Source of the DNA: Euptelea pleiosperma
Lineage: Eukaryota; Streptophyta; Magnoliopsida; Ranunculales; Eupteleaceae
NCBI GenBank assembly: GCA_035048495.1
Contig: CM068540.1
Coordinates: forward strand, 6,618,829 to 6,682,828
Length of the DNA stretch: 64,000 bases
Direction: 5' to 3'
Shown: positions 1 through 9,793 of the stretch, in pieces
Layout of the letters: each line of letters starts with the position of its first letter
Position numbering within the stretch: position 1 is the first letter of the stretch
The notes under the pieces: model-generated
The model's database searches: none
What the model saw: only the letters and a program-made list of their open reading frames with translations
Told to the model about the DNA's origin: nothing
Made by a program: the position numbers and the translations under genes

Positions 1-107
1 AAAATTCCCTAATGACATCCAGACGGTTAGTGTCCTCTAAGAATGAGCCACGTTCCTTAGATTGTGAGATGTCATTGGCTTACTGCGGTTGTTGGGATAT
101 TTTACTC
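1..107. mobile_element. Right end of a MULE-type MITE (family M1), cut by window start
   Basis: This is the right part of a short inverted-repeat element ending in TTTTACTC, with the family signature of a 'catccanacggttagtgtcctctaagaatg' type block split around position 20-50. It is nearly identical to 5505-5615, which shows that the tandem duplication carrying the dirigent genes begins before the window. No coding potential. Confidence 0.7.
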
Positions 108-150
108 CTAAAAAGCTCACCGAAGAAATCATTTCCACAAATAAAATAAA

Positions 151-1002
151 GGGAATTTTTGACATACCACCCCACGTTATCTTTACACCCCCCCCCCCCC
201 CCACACACACACACACACACACAATTTGAAAAAGTTGACATACCCTCCTATGACTCGGTCCACTGTCATTTGACCAGTGTAGACCCAAGTTGACTACCAA
301 ATTTTTTATTAAATGGCGAAAATGCCCTTGTCTTCAACCTTAGAATAAGGGTTTGGGCCTAAACCCAAACCCCAAATCAAACGGCTGTGGTGGACGGCGG
401 CCAAGAGATTCCAATGGGTTGGCTGCCCATCACCGGCGACCAACCCACCTGAGTCTCATGGCCGGCCGGCCACCACTTCGGCAATAATTTAAAACCCATG
501 AAAAAAAAAGAACACAAAACATGCAATTTTAGTTTTAAATTTTTCATTAACAAAAATGAAAAATAAGACAAATCAATTTATATTTTTTGGAAAGATGGGT
601 TCTCCCAATTTTAAAATTTTATTCTACAATAAAATCCATAAAAATATCCCATTCATGCATGAGTTTTATTTATTTTTTGGAGTTTTTTCTTCTCAATATT
701 TGTTTAATTCATCAAAAAAACGAAAAAAAATCTCAAGTTTACCAACATGGATTTTAATTTCTATTTTAATCTCCTCTTTTCATGCTTCATTTGAGGTTTG
801 GGTTTTAGCCTAAACCCAAACCCTTGATCTAATGTTGAAGACAAGGGCACTTTCATCCTGTAATACAAAATTAGGTAGTCAACTCGGGTCAACACTGGTC
901 AAGTGACAGTGGACCGAGTCATAGGGGGTATGTCAGCTTTTTCAAATTGTGGGGGGTATGTCAAATTTTAAAGATAATATGGGGGGTATGTCAAAAATTC
1001 CC
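151..1002. mobile_element. Foldback (long inverted repeat) element in duplication copy A
   Basis: The ends are GGGAATTTTTGACATACC at 151-168 and its reverse complement at 985-1002. The arms stay complementary inward for about 200 bp, for example the GGTTTGGG(T)CTAAACCC blocks near 345-375 and 795-825. The A-rich left flank (137-150) is repeated at 1003-1016 with one mismatch, a likely target-site duplication. Copy B of the duplication lacks this element but has a different one at the same site (5660-6039). No protein is encoded. Confidence 0.75.
188..222. repeat. Poly-C / (CA)n simple repeat
   Basis: A run of C followed by about ten CA dinucleotides lies in the left arm of the foldback element. 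The right arm lacks it, so it expanded after insertion. Confidence 0.9.
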
Positions 1003-1170
1003 AAAAATAAAATAAAGGTCCGGATTTCAGGAGTCAGGACTGGTGACCAAGACTTATTTGCCACCTTCATTTTTCTTCGTTGGGGCACAGAACTTTCAAA
1101 AGATATCGTCATTCGTCAAGGGCTGATGGATCTGCCTGTCTAACTGGTGGAACCCATTTAGCTCTTTTCC

Positions 1171-1583
1171 GAGTAAAACTTGTGTCACAAGATGTTGTGA
1201 CGGAAGCCGCTCACAGCACTCAATATGAACCACGTGGCACACGATCAGAGGGCGCTGACCGTATGGATGTCTGGCCAGTCCCTCAGTGGACTTACAAACC
1301 AAAAATCAGCCTGATTAGTAAGTTAAAACCTTTGGATTTTTGCACCCAAATAACGCTCAATAATGCTCAGAGTCCTACCGTTAAAATCAACCCATGAAAA
1401 TAACTTCAATAGAATCGGTTAGAAATCACTAATCAAGCTGAGTTTTTGTGTTCCAGTCCACCGAGGGACTGGCCAAACATCCATACGGTCATCGTCCTCT
1501 AATAGTATGCCACGTGGCTCGTATTGAATGCTGTGACCGGCTTCCGTCACAACATCTTGTGACACAAGTTTTACTCAAAACTC
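1171..1583. mobile_element. M1-family MITE with perfect 9-bp target-site duplication
   Basis: The left end is GAGTAAAACTTGTGTCACAA; the right end is the inverted TTGTGACACAAGTTTTACTC plus seven extra bases. The 9-bp direct repeat CTCTTTTCC flanks it at 1162-1170 and 1584-1592. The empty site CTCTTTTCC is preserved in duplication copy B at 6189-6197, which proves insertion after duplication. A 9-bp duplication and G...C ends fit a Mutator-derived non-autonomous element. The interior carries the family blocks 'gaccgtatggatgt' and 'ggccaaacatccatacggtc'. Confidence 0.88.
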
Positions 1584-1647
1584 CTCTTTTCCTTCAATTG
1601 GCGGTCCCACTTCTACCTGTCTAACTGGTGGAACCCGCGTGGCTTAT

Positions 1648-1971
1648 ATGACCGCGGACAGTCATATCGCCCACAATATGAGACACGTGGCACATGTTTA
1701 GTGGACACTGATCGTATGGATGTTTCGCCAATCCCTATGGGGACCTAAAAACCAAAGATCAACCTGATCAGTGATTTCTAAGCGTTGGACTGGAGTCATT
1801 TTCATGGGTTGATTTTAACCCTGCGAAATCACTATAAGGATATGATTTTTGATTTCTAGGTCCACCTAGGGATTGGCCAAACATCCATACGGTCAGTGTC
1901 CTCTAAAAATGTGCCATGTGGCTCATATTGTGACCAACGGTCACTGACCACCGGTGTTGTAATTTTTACTC
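1648..1971. mobile_element. M1-family MITE (copy A), left end eroded
   Basis: Inverted-repeat element with the M1 internal blocks (cgtatggatgtttcgccaatcc near 1693, ggccaaacatccatacgg near 1876) ending in TTTTTACTC. The orthologous copy in duplication B is 6243-6565, so this insertion is older than the duplication. Confidence 0.7.
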
Positions 1972-2073
1972 TCTAATTGCAAACCAAAAGACAACTATGA
2001 CGGAGAAGCAATGTAAGTCTGGAGGATGGATCATCCTCCCTACACGTGAATGTCCACATAGGTACATATGGTG

Positions 2074-2438
2074 GATTAAAACTTTGATGACAAAATATGA
2101 GCCACATGGCATACTCTTAGAGGACTCTGACCATATGGATGTTTGGCCAATCCTGAGGCGGACGTACAAAACAAAAATCAAGTTGATTAGTGATTTCAAA
2201 CCTTTGGATCTTTGTACCCCAAATAATGGTCAATAATCCTCAAATTCCAACGGTTAAAATCAACCCATGAAAATAAGCCCAATCCAACGCCTAGAAATCA
2301 CTAATAGAGCTAATTTTCGGTTTGTAGGGATTGGCCAAACATCCATACGGTCAGAACCCTCCAAGAGTATGGCTCATATTGCGCCCAGTCATAGTGTCAT
2401 CGGTCTCGATGAAAGGGCCCCTCATCAAAGTTTTACTC
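2074..2438. mobile_element. M1-family MITE (copy A) upstream of dirigent gene A
   Basis: The ends are GATTAAAACTTTGATGA and TCATCAAAGTTTTACTC, inverted to each other. It contains the family blocks 'gaccatatggatgtttggcc' and 'ggccaaacatccatacggtc'. The counterpart in duplication B is 6668-7030. Confidence 0.8.
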
Positions 2439-2703
2439 CAGTCCATAGGGCGTACTGATCGACCTGTTTCAAACTTCAAAGTTCAAAGATCTCCTGTGCC
2501 TTCATTAATTGCATTTCATTTTTCCCTTTGACCAGTCAAAATAATACGATAGATCAAATGGTTACGATCATCTGATCGTTTGGTTTTTTAGATATAGCTA
2601 AGTAGGACCCACTGATTAGGTCTAGTCAAAGATAGCAAACTCTTCCCCAATACTTCATTTTTTTCCACTTGCCTCCTTCCATGTACTTGCTTTTTAATAT
2701 GTG

Positions 2704-2713
2704 TATATATATA
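2704..2713 (+). promoter_or_regulatory. Probable TATA box of dirigent gene A
   Basis: TATATATATAA lies about 55 bp before the ATG at 2764, leaving room for a short leader. The same position in copy B is TATATAAAA at 28354-28362. Confidence 0.6.
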
Positions 2714-2763
2714 AGCACTAACCCTTGTTTATTTTGTATACAAACATACCAAACGCAGCATAG

Positions 2764-3354
2764 ATGGCCGGAATTCTCCCTAAATTCACTTCTTCTTTCA
2801 TCATCTTCTTCTTCTTCATCGTCGTCTTCTCCGGTGTCGGCATCCACGGGAAAAACAACCGTTTCTCTAGAAGTCTAAATCCATCTAAGATCGGGCTTAA
2901 GCGAGAGAAGCTATCCCATCTTCACTTCTACTTCCATGACATCGTTAGTGGTCGTAACCCCACGGCAGTTCGTGTCGCGGAAGCATCAATGACGAACACA
3001 TCTATCACAGGGTTCGGTGCGGTGGTGATGATCGATGACCCATTAACCGAAAAGCCTGAATTGACATCGAAGCTCGTCGGAAGAGCTCAGGGTATGTATG
3101 CCTCAGCTTCACTAAGTGAGCTGAGTGTCTTAATGGTGTTGAATTATGCTTTCGTTGAAGGGAAGTATAACGGCAGCACGCTGAGTATACTAGGGAGAAA
3201 CACGGTGCTCTCGACGGTGAGGGAGATGCCGGTGGTCGGAGGGAGTGGGGTGTTCCGGTACGCTCGAGGCTATGCTCAGGCTAAGACTCACACCTTGGAC
3301 TTTAGTACCGGGGATGCAATTGTTGAGTATAATGTCTATGTCTTCCATTATTGA
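2764..3354 (+). CDS. Dirigent protein (copy A)
   Basis: An intact intronless 196-residue gene. Residues 1-29 form a hydrophobic signal peptide (IIFFFFIVVFSG core), so the product should enter the secretory pathway and act in the apoplast or cell wall. Residues 50-196 are one dirigent domain: LHFYFHDIV at 53-61, NPTAVRVAEA at 65-74, a GFGAVVMIDDPLT strand, the SKLVGRAQGMY segment, LNYAF.EGKYNGSTLSILGRN, and the end GDAIVEYNVYVFHY. Dirigent proteins bind monolignol-type radicals and steer stereoselective coupling for lignans and related phenolics; the partner oxidase and exact substrate cannot be read from sequence. Length and single exon are usual for the family. Its tandem partner is 28412-29002 (10 of 196 residues differ). 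Oddity: residues 118-122 (SELSV) depart from the partner and from the usual motif. The downstream region keeps about 500 bp of homology with copy B. Confidence 0.96.
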   Translation: MAGILPKFTSSFIIFFFFIVVFSGVGIHGKNNRFSRSLNPSKIGLKREKLSHLHFYFHDIVSGRNPTAVRVAEASMTNTSITGFGAVVMIDDPLTEKPELTSKLVGRAQGMYASASLSELSVLMVLNYAFVEGKYNGSTLSILGRNTVLSTVREMPVVGGSGVFRYARGYAQAKTHTLDFSTGDAIVEYNVYVFHY

Positions 3355-3680
3355 TCGATGCTTTTCTTTCTCAGGCTCCTCTTTTTTTCTTTTTTTTTTC
3401 CGCATAAATAAGGTGGCTTATAATTTTAAGGCCGCATGATGAGGGCTGTACTTATTAGCACCGATTTGAGCCAAGTGTAGTTTTGTGTGTTATTATGAAA
3501 TCTGGACCGTTTAATATATGTATTCTAGAAAACACTAATCAGATGATCTTACGCATTCATTGAGCAGGAAATCATTATATGATATGATACATCTTGATTC
3601 TATGTCGCCAATTGTGATAAATATATGACTCAGGCTACAAAGACTCGTTTTTTTTTAATTCGTCCTTTCACTCGTGTCCT

Positions 3681-3777
3681 CCACGGTGGATTCTGATAAT
3701 CCAACGGTGGATTTGCTTTGGCAAAAGTGATGCCAACTCAGTACTGTCAACCACCGTTGTATTATCGGAATCCACGG
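3681..3777. repeat. Small palindromic repeat (family P), copy 1
   Basis: About 97 bp that folds on itself: CCACGGTGGATTC...AATCCAACGGTGG against CCACCGTTG...GGAATCCACGG. Related copies are at 29326-29422, 32683-32778 and 33030-33123. It is probably a short MITE. Confidence 0.65.
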
Positions 3778-3997
3778 ACGAGATTTTCGGTGAAAAGACG
3801 AGTCCCATAGCCCAACCCATTTGTTCCATGGAACCGCACCATCAGTTTTCCACTGTGGTGACCATCCTTACAAAAAAAATCAGTTCATTTTGACATTCCT
3901 AACCTCATGAAAAATTGACTTTAATTTGAAAAGCATCATGCCATATAATTAAACCATTATTTTGGATAAATTTTAAATATGGTTAGCAATGTTTGAA

Positions 3998-4372
3998 GGG
4001 TCGGGCTCAAGGGACCCCCTTTTTTGACCCCCATCTTGGCGTACCCACGTAGAAGATGAATCAATGGCTGATTTTTGGTGAAGATGATCTTTATGGTGAG
4101 GAGATCATCTCACAAAATTCAAATCATTCTGATATTCATAGACTGGTTTAGAAGCTGAAGCATAATGGACCGTCGATTTTTTCCGTGTCAATTTGAAACC
4201 ACATTTGATGGGGTTAGAAATTTCAGAATGGGCTGATTTTTTGTTGAGGTGATCTATATGGTGAGCTTATCATCCCCACCAAAAATCAGCCATTGATTCA
4301 TCTTCTACGTGGGTACGCCAAGATGGGGGTCAAAAAAGGGGGTCAGAAATGGGGGTCCCTTGAGCCCGACCC
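3998..4372. mobile_element. Foldback MITE, family F1, copy 1
   Basis: The ends are GGGTCGGGCTCAAGGGACCC and its reverse complement at 4353-4372. Long arms contain 'gatgaatcaatggctgattt' inverted. The flanks ATGTTTGAA (3989-3997) and ATGTTAAAA (4373-4381) agree at 7 of 9 bases, a decayed 9-bp duplication. Copy 2 is 5660-6039; partial copies are near 34010-34270 and 47908-48185. Confidence 0.78.
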
Positions 4373-4727
4373 ATGTTAAAATGGACTGATTTTGGTGATG
4401 AAGATCATCATGGTATGGACAATTAAATGTATGGTTGGATTGCACAAAATGATCTCTATGTGGGCCCAATCACGGGGTGTAAAAATTGGATATAAGAAAT
4501 GGGTATAGCTCGATTTTTTGAAATGGTGATCATGCGCCAATGATCGCACGCCACATATACCGAATATTTACTTTCTAAAACCAAAGTCTTAACCAAGGGT
4601 ATATGTGGCGCGCGCTTCAAAATCCTGCGCGTGGCTTCAAAAAATTTCTCATGATTTTCACAGGAGTGGGCATCTCATGGTACTGTCACCATGGAGTCAA
4701 CTTTGGTGTGCATTCGTTGAAAAAAAG

Positions 4728-4938
4728 GGTATTTTAGTAACACCCCCCCTAAATTTTGAAAGTGATTAGTAATACCCCCTTATACTTTCAAACTTTAGGA
4801 TTACCCCTTGACCTAGTTTAACCGTGGTTGACTTAAGTTAAAAGAGACTTGAATCACGCGTCATTAGCATTGTACTTGCAATATTATGGTACTTTCGTGG
4901 GTACATTAGCAGGCCCATGATCCATATCACGTTAAAAT
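4728..4938. repeat. Left arm of a foldback element, interrupted by an M1 MITE
   Basis: Begins GGGTATTTTAGTAACACCCC. Its inverted partner is not found in copy A. The matching right arm is in copy B at about 29605-29731. Each duplicate therefore keeps only one arm of what was probably one element. Confidence 0.55.
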
Positions 4939-5336
4939 GAGTAAAACTTCTGTCGCAACGTTCTGACATATGGTTCTGTTACAATGCAAAATACAGGCCA
5001 CATGGCACATTCTTAGTGGACACGGACCGTATGGATATTTGGCCAGTCCCTCAGTGGACCTCTAAACCAAAAAATCAGCCTGATTAGTGATTTCTAAACG
5101 ATTCTATTGAAGTTATATTCATGGGTTGATTTTAACGGTAGGAATTTGAGCATTATTGAGCGTTATTTGGGTGCAAATGTCCAAAGGTTGTAAATCACTA
5201 ATCAGGCTGCTTTTTGGTTTATAGGTTGACTGGCCAAACATCCATACAGTCAACATCCACTAAGATGTGCCACGTGGCCGGTATTTTGCATTGTAACAGA
5301 AGCATCTGTAAGAATGCTGTGACAGAAGTTTTACTC
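4939..5336. mobile_element. M1-family MITE, near full length
   Basis: The ends GAGTAAAACTTCTGTCGC and GCTGTGACAGAAGTTTTACTC are inverted. The flanks CGTTAAAAT and CCTTAAAAC agree at 7 of 9. The long arms contain TTCTGTTACAATGCAAAATAC and its complement. The right end is also present in copy B at 29498-29604. Confidence 0.8.
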
Positions 5337-5375
5337 CCTTAAAACTTAGATAGTTGACTTTTCCAATGACTTTTT

Positions 5376-5615
5376 GAGTAAAAGTTCACTGACCGTCGGT
5401 GGTCCACCCACATTGTGAGCCACGTGGCACACTCTTCTAGGATGTTGACTGTCTGGATGTGTGGCCAATCTCTAGTACCCCAAATAATGGTGAATAATGC
5501 TCAAAATTCCCTAATGACATCCATATGGTTAGTGTCCTCTAAGAATGAGCCACGTAGCTCATATTGTGGGCTGTCATTGGCTTCGCTGACTGCGGTTGTC
5601 TGGGAAGTTTTACTC
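5376..5615. mobile_element. M1-family MITE with internal deletion
   Basis: Ends GAGTAAAA and TTTTACTC with family blocks close together, about 240 bp. Its right 110 bp match 1-107, marking the start of duplication copy B. Confidence 0.6.
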
Positions 5616-5659
5616 CTAAAAAGCTCACCGAAGATATCATTTCCACAAATAAAATAAGA

Positions 5660-6039
5660 GGTTCGGGTTCGGTGACCAACGTTTTTGACCAACACCTTGG
5701 TGTACCCTCATAGAGGATGAATCAATGGATGATTTTTTTTTGGAGATGATGATCTCCTCACCATATAGATAACCCCATCAAAAGATCAGCCCATTCTGAA
5801 ATTTCTAACCCCATTAAATATGGTTTTCAAGTTACACAGTAAAAATCGACGGTCCATAATTCTTCAACTTCTAAACCAGTCTATGAATATCAGAATGATT
5901 TGAATTTTTGTGAGGATGATCTCCTCACCATATAGATCATCCTCGCCAAAAATCAGCCATTGATTCATCCTCTATGAGGGTACACCAAGGTGTTGGTCAA
6001 AAATGTTGGTCAAAAGGGTTGGTCTCCCGAACCGGACCC
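5660..6039. mobile_element. Foldback MITE, family F1, copy 2
   Basis: Left end GGTTCGGGTTCGGTGACC, right end the inverted GGTCTCCCGAACCGGACCC. Long arms contain GACCAACACCTTGG and the inverted 'gatgaatcaatgg' block. It sits in the same A-rich site (AAATAAAAT) that holds an unrelated foldback element in copy A (151-1002). Confidence 0.75.
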
Positions 6040-6242
6040 AAAATAAAATGAAGGTCAGGATTAAGGAGTCAGGTTACTTTGCCACTTTTCTCTTCATTTT
6101 TCTTCTTTGGGGCACAGAACTTTCAAAAGATATCGTCATGCGTCAAAGGCTGATGGATCTGCCTGTCTAACTGGTGGAACCCATTTAGCTCTTTTCCTTC
6201 AATTGGCGGTCCCACTTCTACCTGTCTAACTGGTGGAATTCA

Positions 6243-6565
6243 CGTGGCTAATATGACCGCCCACAGTCATATAAGCCCACGTGGCACATGTTTAGAGGCT
6301 ACCGACCGTATGGATGTTTCGCCAATCCCTACGGGGACCTAAAAACCAAAAATCAACCTGATCAGTGATTTCTAAGCGTTGGACTGGAGTCATTTTCATG
6401 GGTTGATTTTAACCGTGGGAAATCACTATAAGGATATGATTTTTGGTTTCTAGGTCCACCTAGGGATTGGCCAAACATCCATATGGTCATTGTCCTCTAA
6501 AAATGTACCACGTGGCTCATATTGTGACCAATGGTCACTGACCACGGGTGTTGCAAGTTTTACTC
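6243..6565. mobile_element. M1-family MITE (copy B counterpart of 1648-1971)
   Basis: Same interior blocks and right end AAGTTTTACTC as its copy A counterpart. Here the right terminus is better preserved. Confidence 0.7.
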
Positions 6566-6667
6566 CCTAATTGCAAACCAAAAGACAACTATGACGGAGA
6601 AGCAATGTATGTCTGGAGGATGGATCATCCTCCCTACACCTGAATCTCCACATAGGTACATATGGTG

Positions 6668-7030
6668 GAGTAAAACTTTGATGACAGGGCGCAGTATGAG
6701 CCACATGGCATACTCTTAGACGACTCTGACCATATGGATGTTTGGCCAATCCTGAGGTGGACGTACAAAACAAAAATCAAGTTGATTAGTGATTTCAAAC
6801 CTTTGGATCTTTGTACCCCAAATAATGGTCAATAATGCTCAAATTCCAACGGTTAAAATCAACCCATGAAAATAAGTCCAATCCAACGCCTAGAAATCAC
6901 TAATAGAGCTGATTTTTGGTTTATAAGGATTGGCCAAACATCCATACGGTCAGAACCCTCCAAGAGTATGGCTCATATTGTGCCCTGTCATTGCCCTCGA
7001 TGAAAGGGCCCCCTCATCAAAGTTTTACTC
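6668..7030. mobile_element. M1-family MITE (copy B counterpart of 2074-2438)
   Basis: Ends GAGTAAAACTTTGATGA and TCATCAAAGTTTTACTC. Flanks CATATGGTG (6659-6667) and TATATGGCG (7031-7039) agree at 7 of 9, supporting a 9-bp duplication. Confidence 0.82.
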
Positions 7031-7207
7031 TATATGGCGTACTGATCGACCTGTTTCAAACTTCAAAGTTCAAAGATCTCCTGTGCCTTCATTAATTGCA
7101 TTTCATTTTGCCCTTGACAAGTCAAAATAATACGATAGATCAAATGGTTATGATCATCTGATCGGGGGAATTCTCATTGCCCCGCTAGTTTCTCTTATCT
7201 CCCCCCA

Positions 7208-9793
7208 CCCATTATCATGTTTCTCTAATTGCCCCTCCACCCTGTTGAAATCTCGAATCTCTCCACTGTAAAAAATGAAAATGGTAAAACCTAGGTTTAC
7301 CATCTTCATTATAAATCTCTCTCCCTTGCTCTTAGCTACGTTACTTTCGACGCCTCCTCACCGAAAGCGCATTGTGGAACGTCGACAACGTTCTCGCTGT
7401 CACCAAAGAGTGAGTGTTCGATCGATCTTTTTTTTTTCTTTGTTCTTCTCTTCAATTCAATCTGTGGCTCTTTTTATTTTTTTTCTGCAATTTATTATTT
7501 TACCAAGATTGATTTTCATGATCTTGTCTGTGTGTTGTTTTGGAAATTATATAATTCTTTGTTTTCGATTAAATGTGGGCATTTATCAAAATTTTGATTG
7601 AATAATGGTTCAAGTTCACATTTGTTGCTGTGATCCAAAAGGGATATATTTTTTTTGATTGATTTTATATTTGAATCACACAAAAACTCAGACCTTCAAG
7701 ACCCCAGTGAAGTGTTCTTGATTTTATCCAAGATTTGGTCTTCCATTTGTCGATCCCTTTTCTGTTTGGTAAAAAATTTTAAAAAATAACAAACTAAACA
7801 ATGTTCTTTTATCCAAATTATCGGCTAATAATTAGCATCCTAAGACAATGTGAAAAAATCAACAAGCATCCTCCACCTACTCTAAGATACAATCAATCAT
7901 ATCAACTAGTCTCCATTGGCGTCCCTGAATGCTCAATGTATAGCATTAGATGAGTCGCTTTGAACTACCAAAGGCCTAACACATGCAATTTAAACATAAG
8001 AAGACCTGGAGGAATGATCTTATCTGCTTCATTACAGTCCTTGGACCCAATAGGACTGCAGAACACTTCATCATAAACACTAATTGGAAATATTTTGTAC
8101 AATATAATGGAACTTGCTGCCTTGCACTCTCATTAATCTGTAGCAGTTGTACCTGTCATTGTTAACCAGATGACTAATGAAAAACGTAGAAAGCTATGAC
8201 ACTGTATACAAAGTGATCTGTGAAAGAGTTACCTAAAATCAATTTAGATGTTACAGTTTAAATTAGAATGCATAATCAGCTAAAGTTCCATTATGATATC
8301 TTTTATGCAGTTCTATGCGAGATATACAGCATTTACATACAATTTTAATAATTGTTTCTCCTATGGTTGTATATTCTGCATAAAAAAGCTGGTATCCACT
8401 GTCCACTTAACACCAATGGACCCTATTATGTTCGGGCAATGGCCAATCAGTTTCATCAATTTCATTAGTCACCGGCAAACTTCTTTCAAGCATGGTAACA
8501 TGATCTGTTGGTAGGTTGGCAGTTATGTCTAAGCAGAAACAACTTTGGTTATTATCAAACAGTACGAGGAAAAACTTTCTAAATCTACCCACTGTCATTC
8601 CGAAAGACGCCTCATATTTTGTCGCAGGGAACGTCTTTTCCTTCGATCTATTGTTATAGAGTAGATCTCCAATTATTCTGCATGTTTGCTACCTTAATCT
8701 CTTGGACCTCCGTCAAAATGAGTGCCCAATCTGCCCACAGCCTAAACCACCCAAACTTTGTCTTCAAAACTGTTTTCTATTGCTTTCCTTCCATGTTCCT
8801 CAACAAGATGCTACTTTCTTTTTCCCTTTAGGACCTTCCATTTTGATGTTTATTTTAGTACCATTCATTTTGCCTTCTAGGACTTATACTCAAGTGGCTT
8901 ATCACTTCATTAAGAGAATATTGCATCCAAAGAGGTTTGCGTTCTCTTTTCTTTTTTTTTTGGGGGGGGGGGGGAGACTAGCTAGCCAATGTCTTCAACA
9001 AAGCTCTGATCATGGACAACTTTGTGGGATTGTTGCTATTTCATTTAGGATAAGAGGAATCTCTCCCACTAATCCACCCTACTTAAATTCTATGAGAAAT
9101 ATTAAAAGAAGAGGACACGAGAACAAAGAAATGTGGAAACCTTCCTCTCATTATTCAATGTTCAATACAACATAACAATCCCTAACATTATAGTAGGATT
9201 TTTCCTACTCTACTAAGGAGTACTTACTGTAAATTTTAATTATAATTGTAGTCAGATTTTTTTTTAAAATGCCGAATCCACACCATATCAGTCCCGTATC
9301 TGAGTAACATATTGTGGAAGCATGGGGCAAGGCGTTGCAAGGGAATGCCTTTACAATATGAAGGGGTCCCTTATAACATAATGGATACACCCTGACAACA
9401 CTTAGTCCAAGGTACAACATCCAAAATCAGAAAAACAAAAGAATTACATCCCTTGTGTTCCTAATTACTCCATCGAAGGCTGAATAAAGATTTGGACATT
9501 CTTAGCTCCCATGATCTCTTTTTCCCATTGGTCAATGAGCTCCTCCAACATCTTCAACTTGGGATTGTTGCACCCGGCTTCTCTTTTTCTTTTAATCTTA
9601 GTAATTGTTTCTTTCTATGTCCAGTTTAGCATGTAACTTAGCTAGCTTTCTTTCCAGTTTTTGTCCTTCCTATTTTGCAGCTTGCAAAGTTTCATTGCAA
9701 TACAATGCCATATTTGTTTGACCTTCCCTTCTTGTAACTTCTTTAAATCTTAATGAACAATATTACTTTCCCGGCATTTATTTGATTGCAGTA
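7208..9793. other. Left non-coding region of MULE-1
   Basis: About 2.6 kb between the left terminus and the PMD gene. I recognise no gene. 7275-7410 looks like a short leader or exon followed by a donor-like gtgagtgttcg and a T-rich stretch. A G run lies at 8961-8975. It may hold promoter and leader sequence of the PMD gene, but nothing decides this. Confidence 0.5.

Noticed and set aside
7275..7601. 108-codon frame near the MULE-1 left end
   Set aside because: Low complexity after residue 50 and a donor-like site inside; no domain recognised.
9205..9420. 71-codon frame on -
   Set aside because: No recognisable family; stands alone in non-coding MULE-1 sequence.
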